64,000 bases of DNA from Angelakisella massiliensis (GCF_900104675.1 NZ_LT629945.1:868046-932045), one strand, 5' to 3'. Shown: positions 38,769 through 48,050, numbered from the stretch's first letter. Notes: generated by a model from the letters alone, not told the origin. Made by a program: numbers and translations.

Positions 38769-39466
38769 GAACGCCCTTCTTCCTGGCGGGGCAGCTGCAC
38801 GATTTTATATCCTACGCCCCGTACAGTCTGGATCATTTCACTGCAAGAGCCCAGCTTTTGACGCAGGGACTTGATGTGCATATCCACGGTGCGGCTTTCT
38901 CCCTCAAAATCAAATCCCCATACCGTCTCCATCAGCCGCTCTCTGGTGAGAACCAGCCCCTCGTTGCGCATGAGAAAGGAAAGGAGTTCAAACTCCTTGT
39001 AGGTCAGCGTTACCGGCTGGCCGGAAACTGTGACCGTGCGGCGGGCAGGGTCCACAGTGATGGGTCCCAGTGTGAGTACCCCAGCCGGGGTGTCGGTGCG
39101 GGTGCGGCGCAGCACCGCCCGAATCCGGGACACCAGCTCCATCACCCCAAAGGGCTTGGCGATATAGTCGTCGGCACCGGTATCCAGACCAGTGACCTTG
39201 TCGTATTCCGAAGTCTTGGCGGTGACCATGATCACCGGAATACGGGCCGTGCGCCCATTTTCCCGCAGTCTGCGCAGGATGCTCAGCCCATCCTCTCCCG
39301 GCAGCATGATATCCAGCAGCACCAGGCTGGGCAGCTGCTGGTCCAGCGCCTCAAAAAAGCTTTCTCCGTCTTCAAAACCCCGGGTCTCAAATCCGCTGGA
39401 GTGGAGCGCGTACAGCACCAGCTCCCGGATGCTTTCGTCATCCTCCACGCAGTAGATTCTATCCAT
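38765..39466 (-). CDS. phoB: PhoB/PhoP-like response regulator
   Basis: A 233-residue OmpR/PhoB-family regulator. The receiver domain has the acidic pair in VEDDES, the phosphoacceptor in LVLLDIMLPGEDG (Asp near residue 53), T in MVTAKT and K in AKPFG. The winged-helix domain includes LTYKEFELLSFLMRNEGLVLTRERL and a recognition region GESRTVDMHIKSLRQKLG (in blocks). It is coupled to phoR by a 4-bp overlap and lies 204 bp after phoU, so it may be cotranscribed with phoU or have its own promoter. Confidence 0.92.
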   Translation of the reverse strand: MDRIYCVEDDESIRELVLYALHSSGFETRGFEDGESFFEALDQQLPSLVLLDIMLPGEDGLSILRRLRENGRTARIPVIMVTAKTSEYDKVTGLDTGADDYIAKPFGVMELVSRIRAVLRRTRTDTPAGVLTLGPITVDPARRTVTVSGQPVTLTYKEFELLSFLMRNEGLVLTRERLMETVWGFDFEGESRTVDMHIKSLRQKLGSCSEMIQTVRGVGYKIVQLPRQEEGRS

Positions 39467-39669
39467 TCTATCCTACCTCCGTCCTGTGCTTCCCCAGGCC
39501 CTTTTCCCAGCAAAACCATGGGCAGTACCGCAGAGTGCCTCTTGCCCTCTTCCGGCTGGGATGGACCGTCAGGAATGCCTCCTTGATCCTATCATTTTAA
39601 ACCTGTACGCCGCTCTTTGAAAGGGGAGAGCAGTCGTCTCAATGGCAAAGGGATGGCCTCGCTTTTGAC

Positions 39670-40341
39670 TTATGTCTGAGCTTCGCCCAGCAGCGGAGCG
39701 TCCTTATAAATACCGGACGCCGAGAAAATCACCCACTCCGCGATATTGGTGGCATGATCTCCGATCCGTTCCAGATATTTGGCAGCCATCAGCAGATCCA
39801 GAGCCTCGCCGCCGCTGTCCTCCCTGGAGCGGATGGTTTGCAGCAGATCCTGACGGACCTTGATAAACAGACCGTCCACAATATCATCCATCTCCAGCAC
39901 CTGCCGGGCCAGTTCCATATTTTCCCCCACATAGGCCTGAATACTTTGGCGCACCATCTTCACCGCTGTCTGCGCCATTTCAGGGATGTGCCGCATGGGC
40001 AGACGGTCCCCCTGGACAGGCAGCTGCCGGACAATGGCCGCCAGATCCGCCGCCTGATCGCCGATGCGCTCCATGTCGGTGATCATTTTCAGCGCAGCGG
40101 ATACCGTCCGCAGATCTCCCGCCACCGGCTGCTGCTGGAGCAGCATTCTCAGACAGTGGCTCTCGATCTCCTTTTCCTTTTGGTCCACATTGCTGTCATA
40201 GGCAATGGCCTTTTCAGCCAATTCCACATCCCGTTCCGACAAAGCTTTGGCGGCGCTGGAAATGGCGTTTTCAATCATCATGGCCATCTCCAGCAGATGC
40301 TGGTTGAGGATATCCAGCTGGTCGTCCAGATGGGTTTTCAT
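39670..40341 (-). CDS. phoU: phosphate signalling protein PhoU
   Basis: A 223-residue cytoplasmic all-helical protein that restrains PhoR signalling when phosphate is abundant. Two three-helix repeats are visible, each with the metal-binding pattern E/DxxxD: DSNVDQKEKEIE near residue 50 with TDMERIGDQAADLA, and MDDIVDGLFIKV with LERIGDHATNIAEWV. Length is normal. AAGGAGG precedes the ATG. A candidate Pho box lies about 300 bases upstream, consistent with autoregulation of a phoU-phoB-phoR unit. Confidence 0.93.
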   Translation of the reverse strand: MKTHLDDQLDILNQHLLEMAMMIENAISSAAKALSERDVELAEKAIAYDSNVDQKEKEIESHCLRMLLQQQPVAGDLRTVSAALKMITDMERIGDQAADLAAIVRQLPVQGDRLPMRHIPEMAQTAVKMVRQSIQAYVGENMELARQVLEMDDIVDGLFIKVRQDLLQTIRSREDSGGEALDLLMAAKYLERIGDHATNIAEWVIFSASGIYKDAPLLGEAQT

Positions 40342-40623
40342 GGTCGTCCTCCTTCACAGGACAGGCCGCCCCGGAAGCGGCACTGAAAAATCAATTCCTC
40401 TTCCGCACCCAGTATAGCTCTCTTCCCCTTTTCATACAAGCCCCGCCCCAAAACAAGTTTTTGCCTATACGGAGATCGCCCCGTCAGGGACCATCGCGGC
40501 AACCGACGTCCTGGCGGGGTATGTTGCAAAGGAAAGAGGAATTGCCGGAACCCTATCCGGCGGGAGAGATCGTCAGAAGAAGAAATCACTTGCACATGAT
40601 TTGCAGTTCTTCACTGCACCTTC

Positions 40624-40686
40624 AGTATATCTTCCCTGTGTAAAGGACGCGCCCCAATGGAGGTAAAAAACGTGTAAAGGCGTAAA
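40624..40686 (-). promoter_or_regulatory. candidate Pho box and promoter upstream of phoU
   Basis: On the minus strand, TTTACG, TTTACA and TTTACC begin at 40686, 40678 and 40667, with an 11-bp period between the last two. Another TTTACA begins at 40644, nine bases before a TATACT -10 (40629-40624). TT(A/T/C)A(C/T)A repeats at 11-bp steps are the PhoP/PhoB binding pattern of Firmicutes. The spacing is not regular for all four. Confidence 0.5.
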
Positions 40687-40830
40687 AGGCCCCTTCTCTG
40701 GGGCGACTGCGCCCGTGTCTTTCTAATTTGTCACCGTTTCTTCCATTTTCCCCGCTGCCAAACCGCAGCCCCTTGCCCGCTTCCGGCACAGCCCCGCCGG
40801 CACCCCTCTGAAAAAATCGGAATAGCCAAA

Positions 40831-41826
40831 CGGCGGGGTCAAGCCCCGCCGTCCAGACTGTGGAAAAATCTATTTCCACGAAAAAACAAAATTCAAAATC
40901 ATAAAAATCAGGACATGCGCCTGATTTTTATACCACGACCCGCGCCCACCGGGGCGCGAAACCGGGGGTATCGCCGCTGGTTTCGCCAGGAACCAGGCGG
41001 CGTATCCAGGGGGACCGGGTCCCCCTGGAAGTGTGCCGAACCCCTTCGGCACACTCAGAGGGACATGCGCCTGATTTTTATACCACGACCCGCGCCCACC
41101 GGGGCGCGAAACCGGGGGTATCGCCGCTGGTTTCGCCAGGAACCAGGCGGCGTATCCAGGGGGACCGGGTCCCCCTGGAAGTGTGCCGAACCCCTTCGGC
41201 ACACTCAGAGGGACATGCGCCTGATTTTTATACCACGACCCGCGCCCACCGGGGCGCGAAACCGGGGGTATCGCCGCTGGTTTCGTCAGGAACCTGCGGC
41301 GTATCCAGGGGGACCGGGTCCCCCTGGAAGTGTGCCGAACCCCTTCGGCACACTCAGAGGGACATGCGCCTGATTTTTATACCACGACCCGCGCCCACCG
41401 GGGCGCGAAACCGGGGGTATCGCCGCTGGTTTCGTCAGGAACCAGGCGGCGTATCCAGGGGGACCGGGTCCCCCTGGAAGTGTGCCGAACCCCTTCGGCA
41501 CACTCAGAGGGACATGCGCCTGATTTTTTTACCACAACCCGCGCCCACCGGGGCGCGAAACCGGGGGTATCGCCGCTGGTTTCGTCAGGAACCTGCGGCG
41601 TATCCAGGGGGACCGGGTCCCCCTGGAAGTGTGCCGAACCCCTTCGGCACACTCAGAGGGACATGCGCCTGATTTTTATACCACGACCCGCGCCCACCGG
41701 GGCGCGAAACCGGGGGTATCGCCGCTGGTTTCGTCAGGAACCTGCGGCGTATCCAGGGGGACCGGGTCCCCCTGGAAGTGTGCCGAACCCCTTCGGCACA
41801 CTCAGCGGCGGGGTCAAGCCCCGCCG
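40831..41826 (+). repeat. repeat family A, locus A3: six tandem units between identical hairpins
   Basis: Six units start at 40911, 41061, 41211, 41360, 41510 and 41659 (periods 150, 150, 149, 150, 149). An identical 21-base hairpin, arms CGGCGGGG/CCCCGCCG, lies at 40831-40851 and 41806-41826. The family tail (AGACTGTGGAAAAA..., ATTCAAAATCATAAAAATC) follows the left hairpin. Units differ by few bases; units 3, 5 and 6 read CCTGCGG where the others read CCAGGCGG. No spacers of unrelated sequence are present, so it is not a CRISPR array. Confidence 0.92.
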
Positions 41827-41883
41827 CCATGAACAAATCCTCTGTTTTTATCCTGCCCCAAAGGAAAAGCGCTGTTTATCCTC

Positions 41884-42504
41884 TCAGCCCCGGAAATGAT
41901 ACTCCCGCTTTTCAGGGGTCTCCAGACGGGTGGCGTTGCCATAAGCAGTGGCCTGCTCATTGATGACAGTCAAAAATGTAGCCGGAGCGTCCACAGCGAT
42001 CTGTGTATGGGAAATCCGGGGATCAAAATAAAGGCTGTCCCCCTCTTCCAGAAGCAGCTCCGATTCACCCAAAATCACCTTCACCTTGCCGGAGAGAACA
42101 TAGTTGAACTCCTGGCCGCTGTGGCAGAACCATTCCTTGGGCTCCCCCTCAATGGGATCGATATGGACCACCATAGGCTCCATCTCCCGGTTGACAAAGT
42201 TGGTGGCCAGAGACCGGAAGGTATAGCCGGGGTACCGCTGCACCTCCACACCGCTGCCCTTTTTCACCAGCGTATAGGAATGCATTTTGGGGGATTTTCC
42301 CGTCAGCAGCTGGGTGGGGTCCACCTTGCAGATGGCGGCGATGCCGTACAGCACTCCCACCGGGATATCCGACTGAGCCGATTCATAGCGGCGGTAGTCC
42401 TCCACACAAACGCCCAGCTGAGCGGCCAGGTCCTCTTCTTTCATTTCCAGTACCTCCCGCAGCTCCCGGATGCGGCAGGCGATCTCCACGACCTGAGAAT
42501 TCAT
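41884..42504 (-). CDS. XRE-family regulator with cupin domain
   Basis: A 206-residue DNA-binding regulator. The N-terminal helix-turn-helix (about residues 9-65) includes MKEEDLAAQLGVCVEDYRRYES; the C-terminal cupin_2 domain (about 110-185) includes HSGQEFNYVLSGKVKVILGE and LEEGDSLYFDPRISHTQIA (in blocks), with histidines and glutamate fit for metal or small-ligand binding. This PuuR-like layout often senses amino acids, polyamines or sugars; the ligand and targets are unknown. A GGAAAGGAGCAT site precedes the ATG. It borders repeat A3, whose right hairpin lies 58 bp beyond its stop. Confidence 0.88.
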   Translation of the reverse strand: MNSQVVEIACRIRELREVLEMKEEDLAAQLGVCVEDYRRYESAQSDIPVGVLYGIAAICKVDPTQLLTGKSPKMHSYTLVKKGSGVEVQRYPGYTFRSLATNFVNREMEPMVVHIDPIEGEPKEWFCHSGQEFNYVLSGKVKVILGESELLLEEGDSLYFDPRISHTQIAVDAPATFLTVINEQATAYGNATRLETPEKREYHFRG

Positions 42505-42531
42505 AGCGATGCTCCTTTCCGTTGGGACGGC

Positions 42532-42975
42532 TCATGCTCCGCCCCGGTGATCCGCAGGGAAGGGAATGACCCTGCCCTTATTGTTTCTATTGTACCGGAA
42601 AACCCCGGCGGTTGCAAGAAGGGGCGCCCGGTTTGCAGCGGAACAAGAGCCGCTTTTTTCCTGTTTTAATCCTTGTTTCCCCCACCGGTTCTCTCCCGGA
42701 AACCCAGAGCCGGAGCACTTGCCACGGTACACTTTTCTCATCCCCCGGTCCAGGCATAATCCTTCGCCTGGGGACCTTTTCTCTCCTCCGGTGAGGCCGC
42801 CGGCCAAGTCATGGGCTTTTGGGGAAAATTCTTCTTCCGGGGAGAAAGATTTCAAATCCATTTGAGAGAATAAAATCCTTTGCTCCTCCAGCTGTGTTCG
42901 CAGCCGGCGGTTTTTGTTTGCCAGCCACCGGCACAGCGGCAGTCCCACTAAAATCACCATCCATACCACGGTCAT
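42532..42975 (-). CDS. hypothetical small protein with N-terminal membrane segment
   Basis: An open frame of 147 codons preceded by GGGGAGGG about nine bases before the ATG. The first 16 residues are hydrophobic (TVVWMVILVGLPLC), followed by basic and acidic helices (LANKNRRLRTQLEEQRILF), which looks like a small single-pass protein. After about residue 60 the composition becomes Gly/Lys/Arg-rich without pattern, so the true coding part may be short or the whole frame may be spurious. No family is recognised. Confidence 0.35.
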   Translation of the reverse strand: MTVVWMVILVGLPLCRWLANKNRRLRTQLEEQRILFSQMDLKSFSPEEEFSPKAHDLAGGLTGGEKRSPGEGLCLDRGMRKVYRGKCSGSGFPGENRWGKQGLKQEKSGSCSAANRAPLLATAGVFRYNRNNKGRVIPFPADHRGGA

Positions 42976-43218
42976 TTTTCTTTCCCTCCCCTATCCTGTT
43001 TTCATCTGAACCTCAGTTTAGCTTTTCAAGAAAATCATACGCCTTTCTCTGTCCCATAATCAGTACCATTTCTGTCCTGATGAAAAAAGCCGGACTTTTC
43101 CCCAGCTCCACTGTGCCCGGGAAAGCCCGGCAAGCAGCCTTTCTCCCTTTTGCGGCACATCTCCCCTTTCTTTCTCATAGGATGGGGAGAAAAGCCCCGT
43201 CGAAAGGATGACTGTCTG

Positions 43219-43851
43219 ATGTTTGCTCAAATTCTTCTGCTGGTCCTGGCTCTTTCCCTGGACACTTTGGCCGCGGCCGCCGCCCTGGGAGGCCGGGAAA
43301 TCCGGCTGCCCCTTTCCTCCACCCTCATCCTGGGAGGCGGTTCCGCTCTGGCGCTCACTCTTTCCGCCGCTGTGGGACAACAGCTGTCGGATTTTCTTCC
43401 CGCCGCCGCAGCTGCCCGCCTGTCCTGGCTGATTCTCACCGGTCTGGGATTGGCCCGGCTGCTGGACTGCCTGCTGAGAGGCTGGACCGGACGTGGGGAG
43501 GATGCTCCAGCCCAGCTGAAATTTCATCTGCTGCGGTGCAGCTTTCTGCTCCAGGTGTGGCGGGACAGCGCCGCCGCGGATGTGGACCGCTCCCACAGCA
43601 TCAGCCCCGCCGAAGCGCTGCCCCTCTCCCTGGCGCTGTCGCTGGATAGCCTGGCGGCAGGAGTGGGCGCCGCCTTCCCCCTTGAATGGCTGCCGGCGAC
43701 CGCCTCATTGTGCCTGCTGGCAGGCTGCCTGTCGGTGTGGGCGGGAACCGCTTTGGGACGAAAAGCCGCCTCCTTCCATCGGGCTGACCCGGGACTGGCG
43801 GCGGGACTGCTGCTGCTGGTGTTAGGGGCGGCAAAGCTGCGGGGGATTTGA
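43219..43851 (+). CDS. MntP/YtaF-like membrane protein
   Basis: A 210-residue membrane protein related to the manganese exporter MntP and the sporulation protein YtaF. Six hydrophobic helices form two halves, each starting with a signature: LALSLDTLAAAAALGGREIRLP near residue 8 and LALSLDSLAAGVGAAF near residue 147 (in blocks). The aspartates in these motifs correspond to the family's functional acidic residues. The soluble loop between halves and overall length favour the YtaF group. The ATG at 43219 follows AAAGGATG. A shared hairpin terminator lies downstream. Confidence 0.78.
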   Translation: MFAQILLLVLALSLDTLAAAAALGGREIRLPLSSTLILGGGSALALTLSAAVGQQLSDFLPAAAAARLSWLILTGLGLARLLDCLLRGWTGRGEDAPAQLKFHLLRCSFLLQVWRDSAAADVDRSHSISPAEALPLSLALSLDSLAAGVGAAFPLEWLPATASLCLLAGCLSVWAGTALGRKAASFHRADPGLAAGLLLLVLGAAKLRGI

Positions 43852-43932
43852 TTCCCCCGCGCCTCCGGGAAAGCCTTTCCCCGGTTATTTCACCCAAAGG
43901 ATTTCTTTTTCCGGCAAAATCACTGAGTCATA

Positions 43933-43990
43933 AAAAAGGAGAATACGAAAGCCTCTCCAATGATTGGATACCGCTTTCGTATTCCCTTTT
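43933..43990. terminator. bidirectional terminator between convergent genes
   Basis: AAAAAAGG-GAATACGAAAGC pairs with GCTTTCGTATTC-CCTTTT, giving an A-run and T-run on opposite sides. It serves both the YtaF-like gene and the hydrolase gene. Confidence 0.85.
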
Positions 43991-44127
43991 ACCACAGTTT
44001 TGGATTTTGTCGGACAGGGCAAGCCCTGCCGTTAGGTTCACGCAGTAGACTTCAGAATCCGGTTTCTTTGGGCGTCCCCTTTTTCCCGACTTCCGGCGTT
44101 TCGTGACACGTTATGGCCTTTTCTCTC

Positions 44128-46305
44128 TTATCCCAGAAGACTGCTGAGGAAGGTCTGGGGCATATACATATCGTTGGTGCCGGAACCGGTGGCGGACCAT
44201 GCTACCAGCAGCGCGCAAACCAAGGCGCCCAGCCAGATGCTGTGGGTGCGTTTGTACAGTACCCGGCTGATCAAAGCCACCATTGGGACAGTGAAATTGA
44301 AATGATAGGTGTTCATGAAATTACAGAAGAAAGAGGTGCTGTTGTCAAAGGTACCGGCAGCCCCGGCGCTGATGGCGCCCACCTCATTGATGATACAGGC
44401 TACCCACACACCGGCGGAAAAGATCACCACAGTCATGAGGGTATCTTTCCATTGGGGTCCGTCGCCGCGGGACAAATAGTTGACCCCAACGCCGATAATA
44501 AGGTACGCTCCAAAGAATATGGCAATGGTGGGAAGCAGGCGGATCCAATACTCCGGCCTGACATAGGAGAAATACATGGTGAAATACCGGTAATCCTGGC
44601 CGAAGAGGTAGTCAATAACTCCCAGGGAAATATAGGCACTGGCAAGCAGCGTCAACGCCAGCAGAAGTGTCTTGCCCAGCCGGGCTCCTCCTATGGCAAT
44701 GTTGAGATTTTCCAGGCCGGTGCGGCCGGTCTTTTTCCGTAATACCATGGCGTTGGCTGCCACGATCACCACGGTTCCAACTGCCAGAATCAGCACGAAA
44801 GCGATGGCCAGAAGGGTGCCCTGCCCAAAGGGCAGCACCGGGCTGAGGAACATCTCAGACAGCGCGAAGCCGTTAATGCCTTTATTGATGTAAACAATCG
44901 CGGCAAAGGTCAGCAGGAAAGTGGCCCCGCAGGAGAGTAAATACTGCTTTCTGCTGAAAGAGAGGGGCGTGGAAGCGGCCTGCGCCACACAACCGTGGAA
45001 CAGCGGTGTTTTCAGCAGCAGAATCCCCAGGGTGATCACCATGCCCACCATGCAGATCATAGCCAAGCCATTGCAGATTTCTCTCCAGATGCCGTAAGTT
45101 TCGCCGGCGTCCAGTGGGGTTGTCCCTTCCGCACCCAGATCTCCCCGGTTATATCCCAGAGTCTGTTCAAAAAATTTGGTCTGCTGGCTGAACAGTCCGG
45201 TGGAAAGACAGATACCGGTATGGGTCACATTTTCCACCGGCTGGCAAAGTACCCGGGCAGTACCGTTTTCAATGGCCAGAGCCAGGGCTTCATCTTCCGT
45301 CACAGAGGAATTGTCAAAATCCCCCAGGATCGTATTGGTTTTGGTTTGGTCATCAATGGAATACCAGGAACCATAGGTGATATCCGACTGAGAGTACCAG
45401 GTGGATTTTATGGTTTCATCCTGGTTGATCGTTCTCCATACATCCAGTGAACCCGTACCATAGGCAACATTGGTCTGTACATTTCGTGTGACGGTATAGC
45501 CCGCTACTTCCACATCCTTGGAAGGTGACAGAGGCGGCAGCCAGTTAAGTCCCACTACCATAACGCCTTTGAGGCGGGTATCAAATTTTTCCCACGCCTG
45601 TTCCCTGAGGGCCTGGTAATAGGTCAGCTGATCTTGGTTGAGCCGTTGGGCGGCCAGTGTGTCGGCGTCCATGGCGATCTCTTCTTCTGTAAAGCGCTGG
45701 CCGAAAGTATCGTAAAGAAGATTGATGAGAATATCGTTGAAGGTGTAATAGCCGCAGTCAATCACCGCTGCGGCTCCCGCACGGTTGGCGCCCATGGACT
45801 GTCCCAGCAAGCCGACCCGGGTGGGGTCAACAATCGCCATGGAGCGGACATAGTCCACCGCGTCGAAAAGTCCTGCGGAAGCGCCTTCATCCCCCAGCAG
45901 ATTAAAAACCTCTACACCGTTGCCCGTTTCATCATAGGGAGGCATCAGACTCAAGGAGGAACCGTAGGCACTCAGACTCAATACCACAAAGCCCCGGCGG
46001 GCAATCTCCGCAGCAGACCCACGCATGGCCCCGTAATTCATTCCGCCGCCATGGGCGATGACCACTGCCGGCAGCTTCTCCTGGGAGCTGGTTCCCGCAG
46101 GATAATACAGTTGTCCATCCATGACGCCTCCCCGGACATCAATCAGGACATGCTCTACATGAATGGACCCAAAGTCGCTTTGGATCAATTTCCCCAGAAA
46201 GCTGAAAGCTAAAATACCAGCTATGAAAAGAGCCAATAACCTGACAGCCCATTTTTCCCCTGTACCGTTTCTTTCAGATACCGTTGTTTGCGTCTGCCGA
46301 TTCAT
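44128..46305 (-). CDS. alpha/beta hydrolase fused to a multi-pass membrane domain
   Basis: A 725-residue protein. After one membrane segment (about residues 20-38) comes an alpha/beta hydrolase region with the oxyanion motif HGGG at 85-88 and the nucleophile elbow GQSMGA with Ser170. About 220 further residues lack a clear motif. The C-terminal 330 residues contain roughly eight hydrophobic helices (for example GLAMICMVGMVITLGILLL, and the last SIWLGALVCALLVAW). The hydrolase is predicted to face outside. The substrate is unknown. It is read divergently from a MarR-like gene; the shared region has a SigA promoter overlapped by a palindrome, suggesting control by that regulator. Confidence 0.75.
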   Translation of the reverse strand: MNRQTQTTVSERNGTGEKWAVRLLALFIAGILAFSFLGKLIQSDFGSIHVEHVLIDVRGGVMDGQLYYPAGTSSQEKLPAVVIAHGGGMNYGAMRGSAAEIARRGFVVLSLSAYGSSLSLMPPYDETGNGVEVFNLLGDEGASAGLFDAVDYVRSMAIVDPTRVGLLGQSMGANRAGAAAVIDCGYYTFNDILINLLYDTFGQRFTEEEIAMDADTLAAQRLNQDQLTYYQALREQAWEKFDTRLKGVMVVGLNWLPPLSPSKDVEVAGYTVTRNVQTNVAYGTGSLDVWRTINQDETIKSTWYSQSDITYGSWYSIDDQTKTNTILGDFDNSSVTEDEALALAIENGTARVLCQPVENVTHTGICLSTGLFSQQTKFFEQTLGYNRGDLGAEGTTPLDAGETYGIWREICNGLAMICMVGMVITLGILLLKTPLFHGCVAQAASTPLSFSRKQYLLSCGATFLLTFAAIVYINKGINGFALSEMFLSPVLPFGQGTLLAIAFVLILAVGTVVIVAANAMVLRKKTGRTGLENLNIAIGGARLGKTLLLALTLLASAYISLGVIDYLFGQDYRYFTMYFSYVRPEYWIRLLPTIAIFFGAYLIIGVGVNYLSRGDGPQWKDTLMTVVIFSAGVWVACIINEVGAISAGAAGTFDNSTSFFCNFMNTYHFNFTVPMVALISRVLYKRTHSIWLGALVCALLVAWSATGSGTNDMYMPQTFLSSLLG

Positions 46306-46461
46306 TTCTTCACTTCCTGTTCTTTGTTGCCGACCATCCAGCTGTACTGCGCCGTGAGAAAAACAGAACCCAAAAATTCCACAGCCGTGGGGATGGACGG
46401 TTGATTTTTTTGGAATAGAACTGCTGGAAAAAGAATTTCGATGAGGCCCTCATTAATTCTG

Positions 46462-46502
46462 ATTATATTATATATATTATATAGAATCAATAATATATTC
46501 TA
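46462..46502 (-). promoter_or_regulatory. hydrolase gene promoter overlapped by palindromic operator
   Basis: On the minus strand TTGATT (46490-46485), 17-bp spacer and TATAAT (46467-46462). The palindrome TAGAAT-N9-ATTCTA (46482-46502) covers the -35. Confidence 0.6.
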
Positions 46503-46573
46503 ACAAATTTATTTTTATTCTTTCGTTGCAGTTGTCCAAGGACGTTTTCATGGTAATGTCTCTAAAACTATGG

Positions 46574-46579
46574 TACAAT
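46574..46579 (+). promoter_or_regulatory. possible extended -10 for MarR-like gene
   Basis: TACAAT preceded by TGG; no good -35 at standard distance. Confidence 0.35.
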
Positions 46580-46742
46580 AAAGCCAGAATGGAAAAGAAG
46601 TTTTTCCATTGCCTGATTTTGTCTGATTTTTGGGACAGTACAGCCTTTTGACGTGTCTGAGATGGCTGTGCTGCGCTTTGGGCCTCTGTAAACAAGGTGC
46701 TCTGTCTTGCCACCACACGATCTTCCAAAGGAGGTATTTTTT

Positions 46743-47240
46743 ATGCCCAACTGGATGGGGCGGTACCATTCCCTGATGGAAGCGCTGGTTCTCCATGGAA
46801 ACACCAGCGCCCGCTATATCAATACCAAACATGAGTATGCTCAGGATATTTTTCTCACCTTTCAGGAAGGTCAGGTATTGGAATATATCATTGAGCATGA
46901 ATCGGACGACGACAGTATGATCCGCATTTCGGAACGGCTGGGAATCCCTCAAAGTTCCTTTTCCAAATATACCAAGGTGCTGTGCGGATATGATCTGGTA
47001 GCCAAATATCAGATGGTCAACAACCGCAAAAATATCATCCTCAAGCCTACGGAAAAAGGGAAAAAAGTCTATGAGGAGCATATCAGGACCAGCGCCAGGA
47101 TCAGTTTCGCCCCTTTTTTCAAGGCTCTGGAACCAATTCCAGATGAATATCTGGAGCTGATGGCCCAGGCTTTGACTGCCCTTGACAGCGATATGCACAC
47201 CCCCGCTCCGCCGGAAAAAAGTCCGCTGGTAAAAATCTGA
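46743..47240 (+). CDS. MarR-like winged-helix regulator
   Basis: A 165-residue DNA-binding protein with a winged helix in the middle: EGQVLEYIIEHES, IRISERLGIPQSSFSKYTKVLCGYDLV and the wing MVNNRKNIILKPTEKGKKVYEEH (in blocks), as in MarR proteins. Helices at both ends would form the dimer. The ATG follows AAAGGAGG by eight bases. It is divergent from the hydrolase-membrane gene, and a TAGAAT-N9-ATTCTA palindrome lies between them; regulation of that gene, and perhaps of the downstream small membrane protein, is an inference from position. Confidence 0.78.
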   Translation: MPNWMGRYHSLMEALVLHGNTSARYINTKHEYAQDIFLTFQEGQVLEYIIEHESDDDSMIRISERLGIPQSSFSKYTKVLCGYDLVAKYQMVNNRKNIILKPTEKGKKVYEEHIRTSARISFAPFFKALEPIPDEYLELMAQALTALDSDMHTPAPPEKSPLVKI

Positions 47241-47337
47241 GAATCGCCTTTTTTATCGCCTTCAAACAGAGGGGAGCGAAAACCATATATTTGGGGAGCT
47301 CACTGGGCTTTGCTCCACTAAAGGGGAGGCAAGACAG

Positions 47338-47832
47338 ATGAAAGTTCTGATTTTTTGCAGCGCTGTGATACCCGCAGCGGGCATTGCCGTGGAACTGCTG
47401 ACAAGGAAAAGCTATGGAAAGCTTCCTTCAGGCACCTTATATGTTCCTGCTGTCTGCCGAGTCTGCTGGCATATCATCAGTCTTGCATTGGCCATGATGG
47501 GGATTTTGCCGACAGATCTTTCCATGAAAAGCCGGCAAACCCTTTGGGTGCTGATGGCGCTGTGCGTGGCGCTCATCGAGATTCCCACCTGGATGAGCCG
47601 AAGATACCGAGCAGCTGTGGTGAAGGATACTTTATATGTGACACCCTATTGGGGAAAAAAACGAGCCCTGCCTTTGTCCCAAATCAGCCGGGTATGGAGG
47701 AGCACCCGGCACGAGGCGCTGAACATCTGCACAGAGGGAAAGCTGTTTTGCAGAATACCGGGAATTTGTGTGGGATACAAGGAGTTTCGGCGGATGCTTG
47801 AAGAACGGGGCCTGCTGCCCTGTTGGAAATAA
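47338..47832 (+). CDS. small membrane protein of unknown function
   Basis: A 164-residue protein with three hydrophobic segments in the first 90 residues (including FCSAVIPAAGIAVELL and TLWVLMALCVALIEIPTW) and a soluble C-terminal part (LYVTPYWGKKRALPLSQISRVW...) resembling a small PH-like beta domain, a layout seen in many bacterial PH-domain proteins. No specific family is recognised. AAGGGGAGG precedes the ATG. It follows the MarR-like gene by 97 bp and may share its transcript. A hairpin with AGGAAGCGC/GCGCTTCCT lies 220 bp beyond the stop. Confidence 0.6.
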   Translation: MKVLIFCSAVIPAAGIAVELLTRKSYGKLPSGTLYVPAVCRVCWHIISLALAMMGILPTDLSMKSRQTLWVLMALCVALIEIPTWMSRRYRAAVVKDTLYVTPYWGKKRALPLSQISRVWRSTRHEALNICTEGKLFCRIPGICVGYKEFRRMLEERGLLPCWK

Positions 47833-48050
47833 GCATCATCAAATGTGGAATCCGCAACGTCTCGGAAGGGGTTTATACTGTCACATTTGCCATCTGTACC
47901 ATTTGTTCCACTATCCGTAAAGAGCAAGTTTTCAGCGCCGTTGTTTTATCTTTACTTCTTTATGACATCCCGCTTTTCTCAAAGTTTGAGGAGCGCTTTT
48001 GTACTACCGGCAAATTCAGGATGTCTTTGTGCTAAAACCCGCAAAATAAC

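Noticed and set aside
40831-41826. CRISPR array
   Set aside because: Units are contiguous 150-bp copies without variable spacers, and no cas gene is nearby.
40915-41899. Long open frames through the family A array on both strands
   Set aside because: A 150-bp unit is a multiple of three, so frames stay open by chance. Units of 149 bp break the frame, and sequence changes preserve base pairing rather than amino acids. No ribosome site is present.
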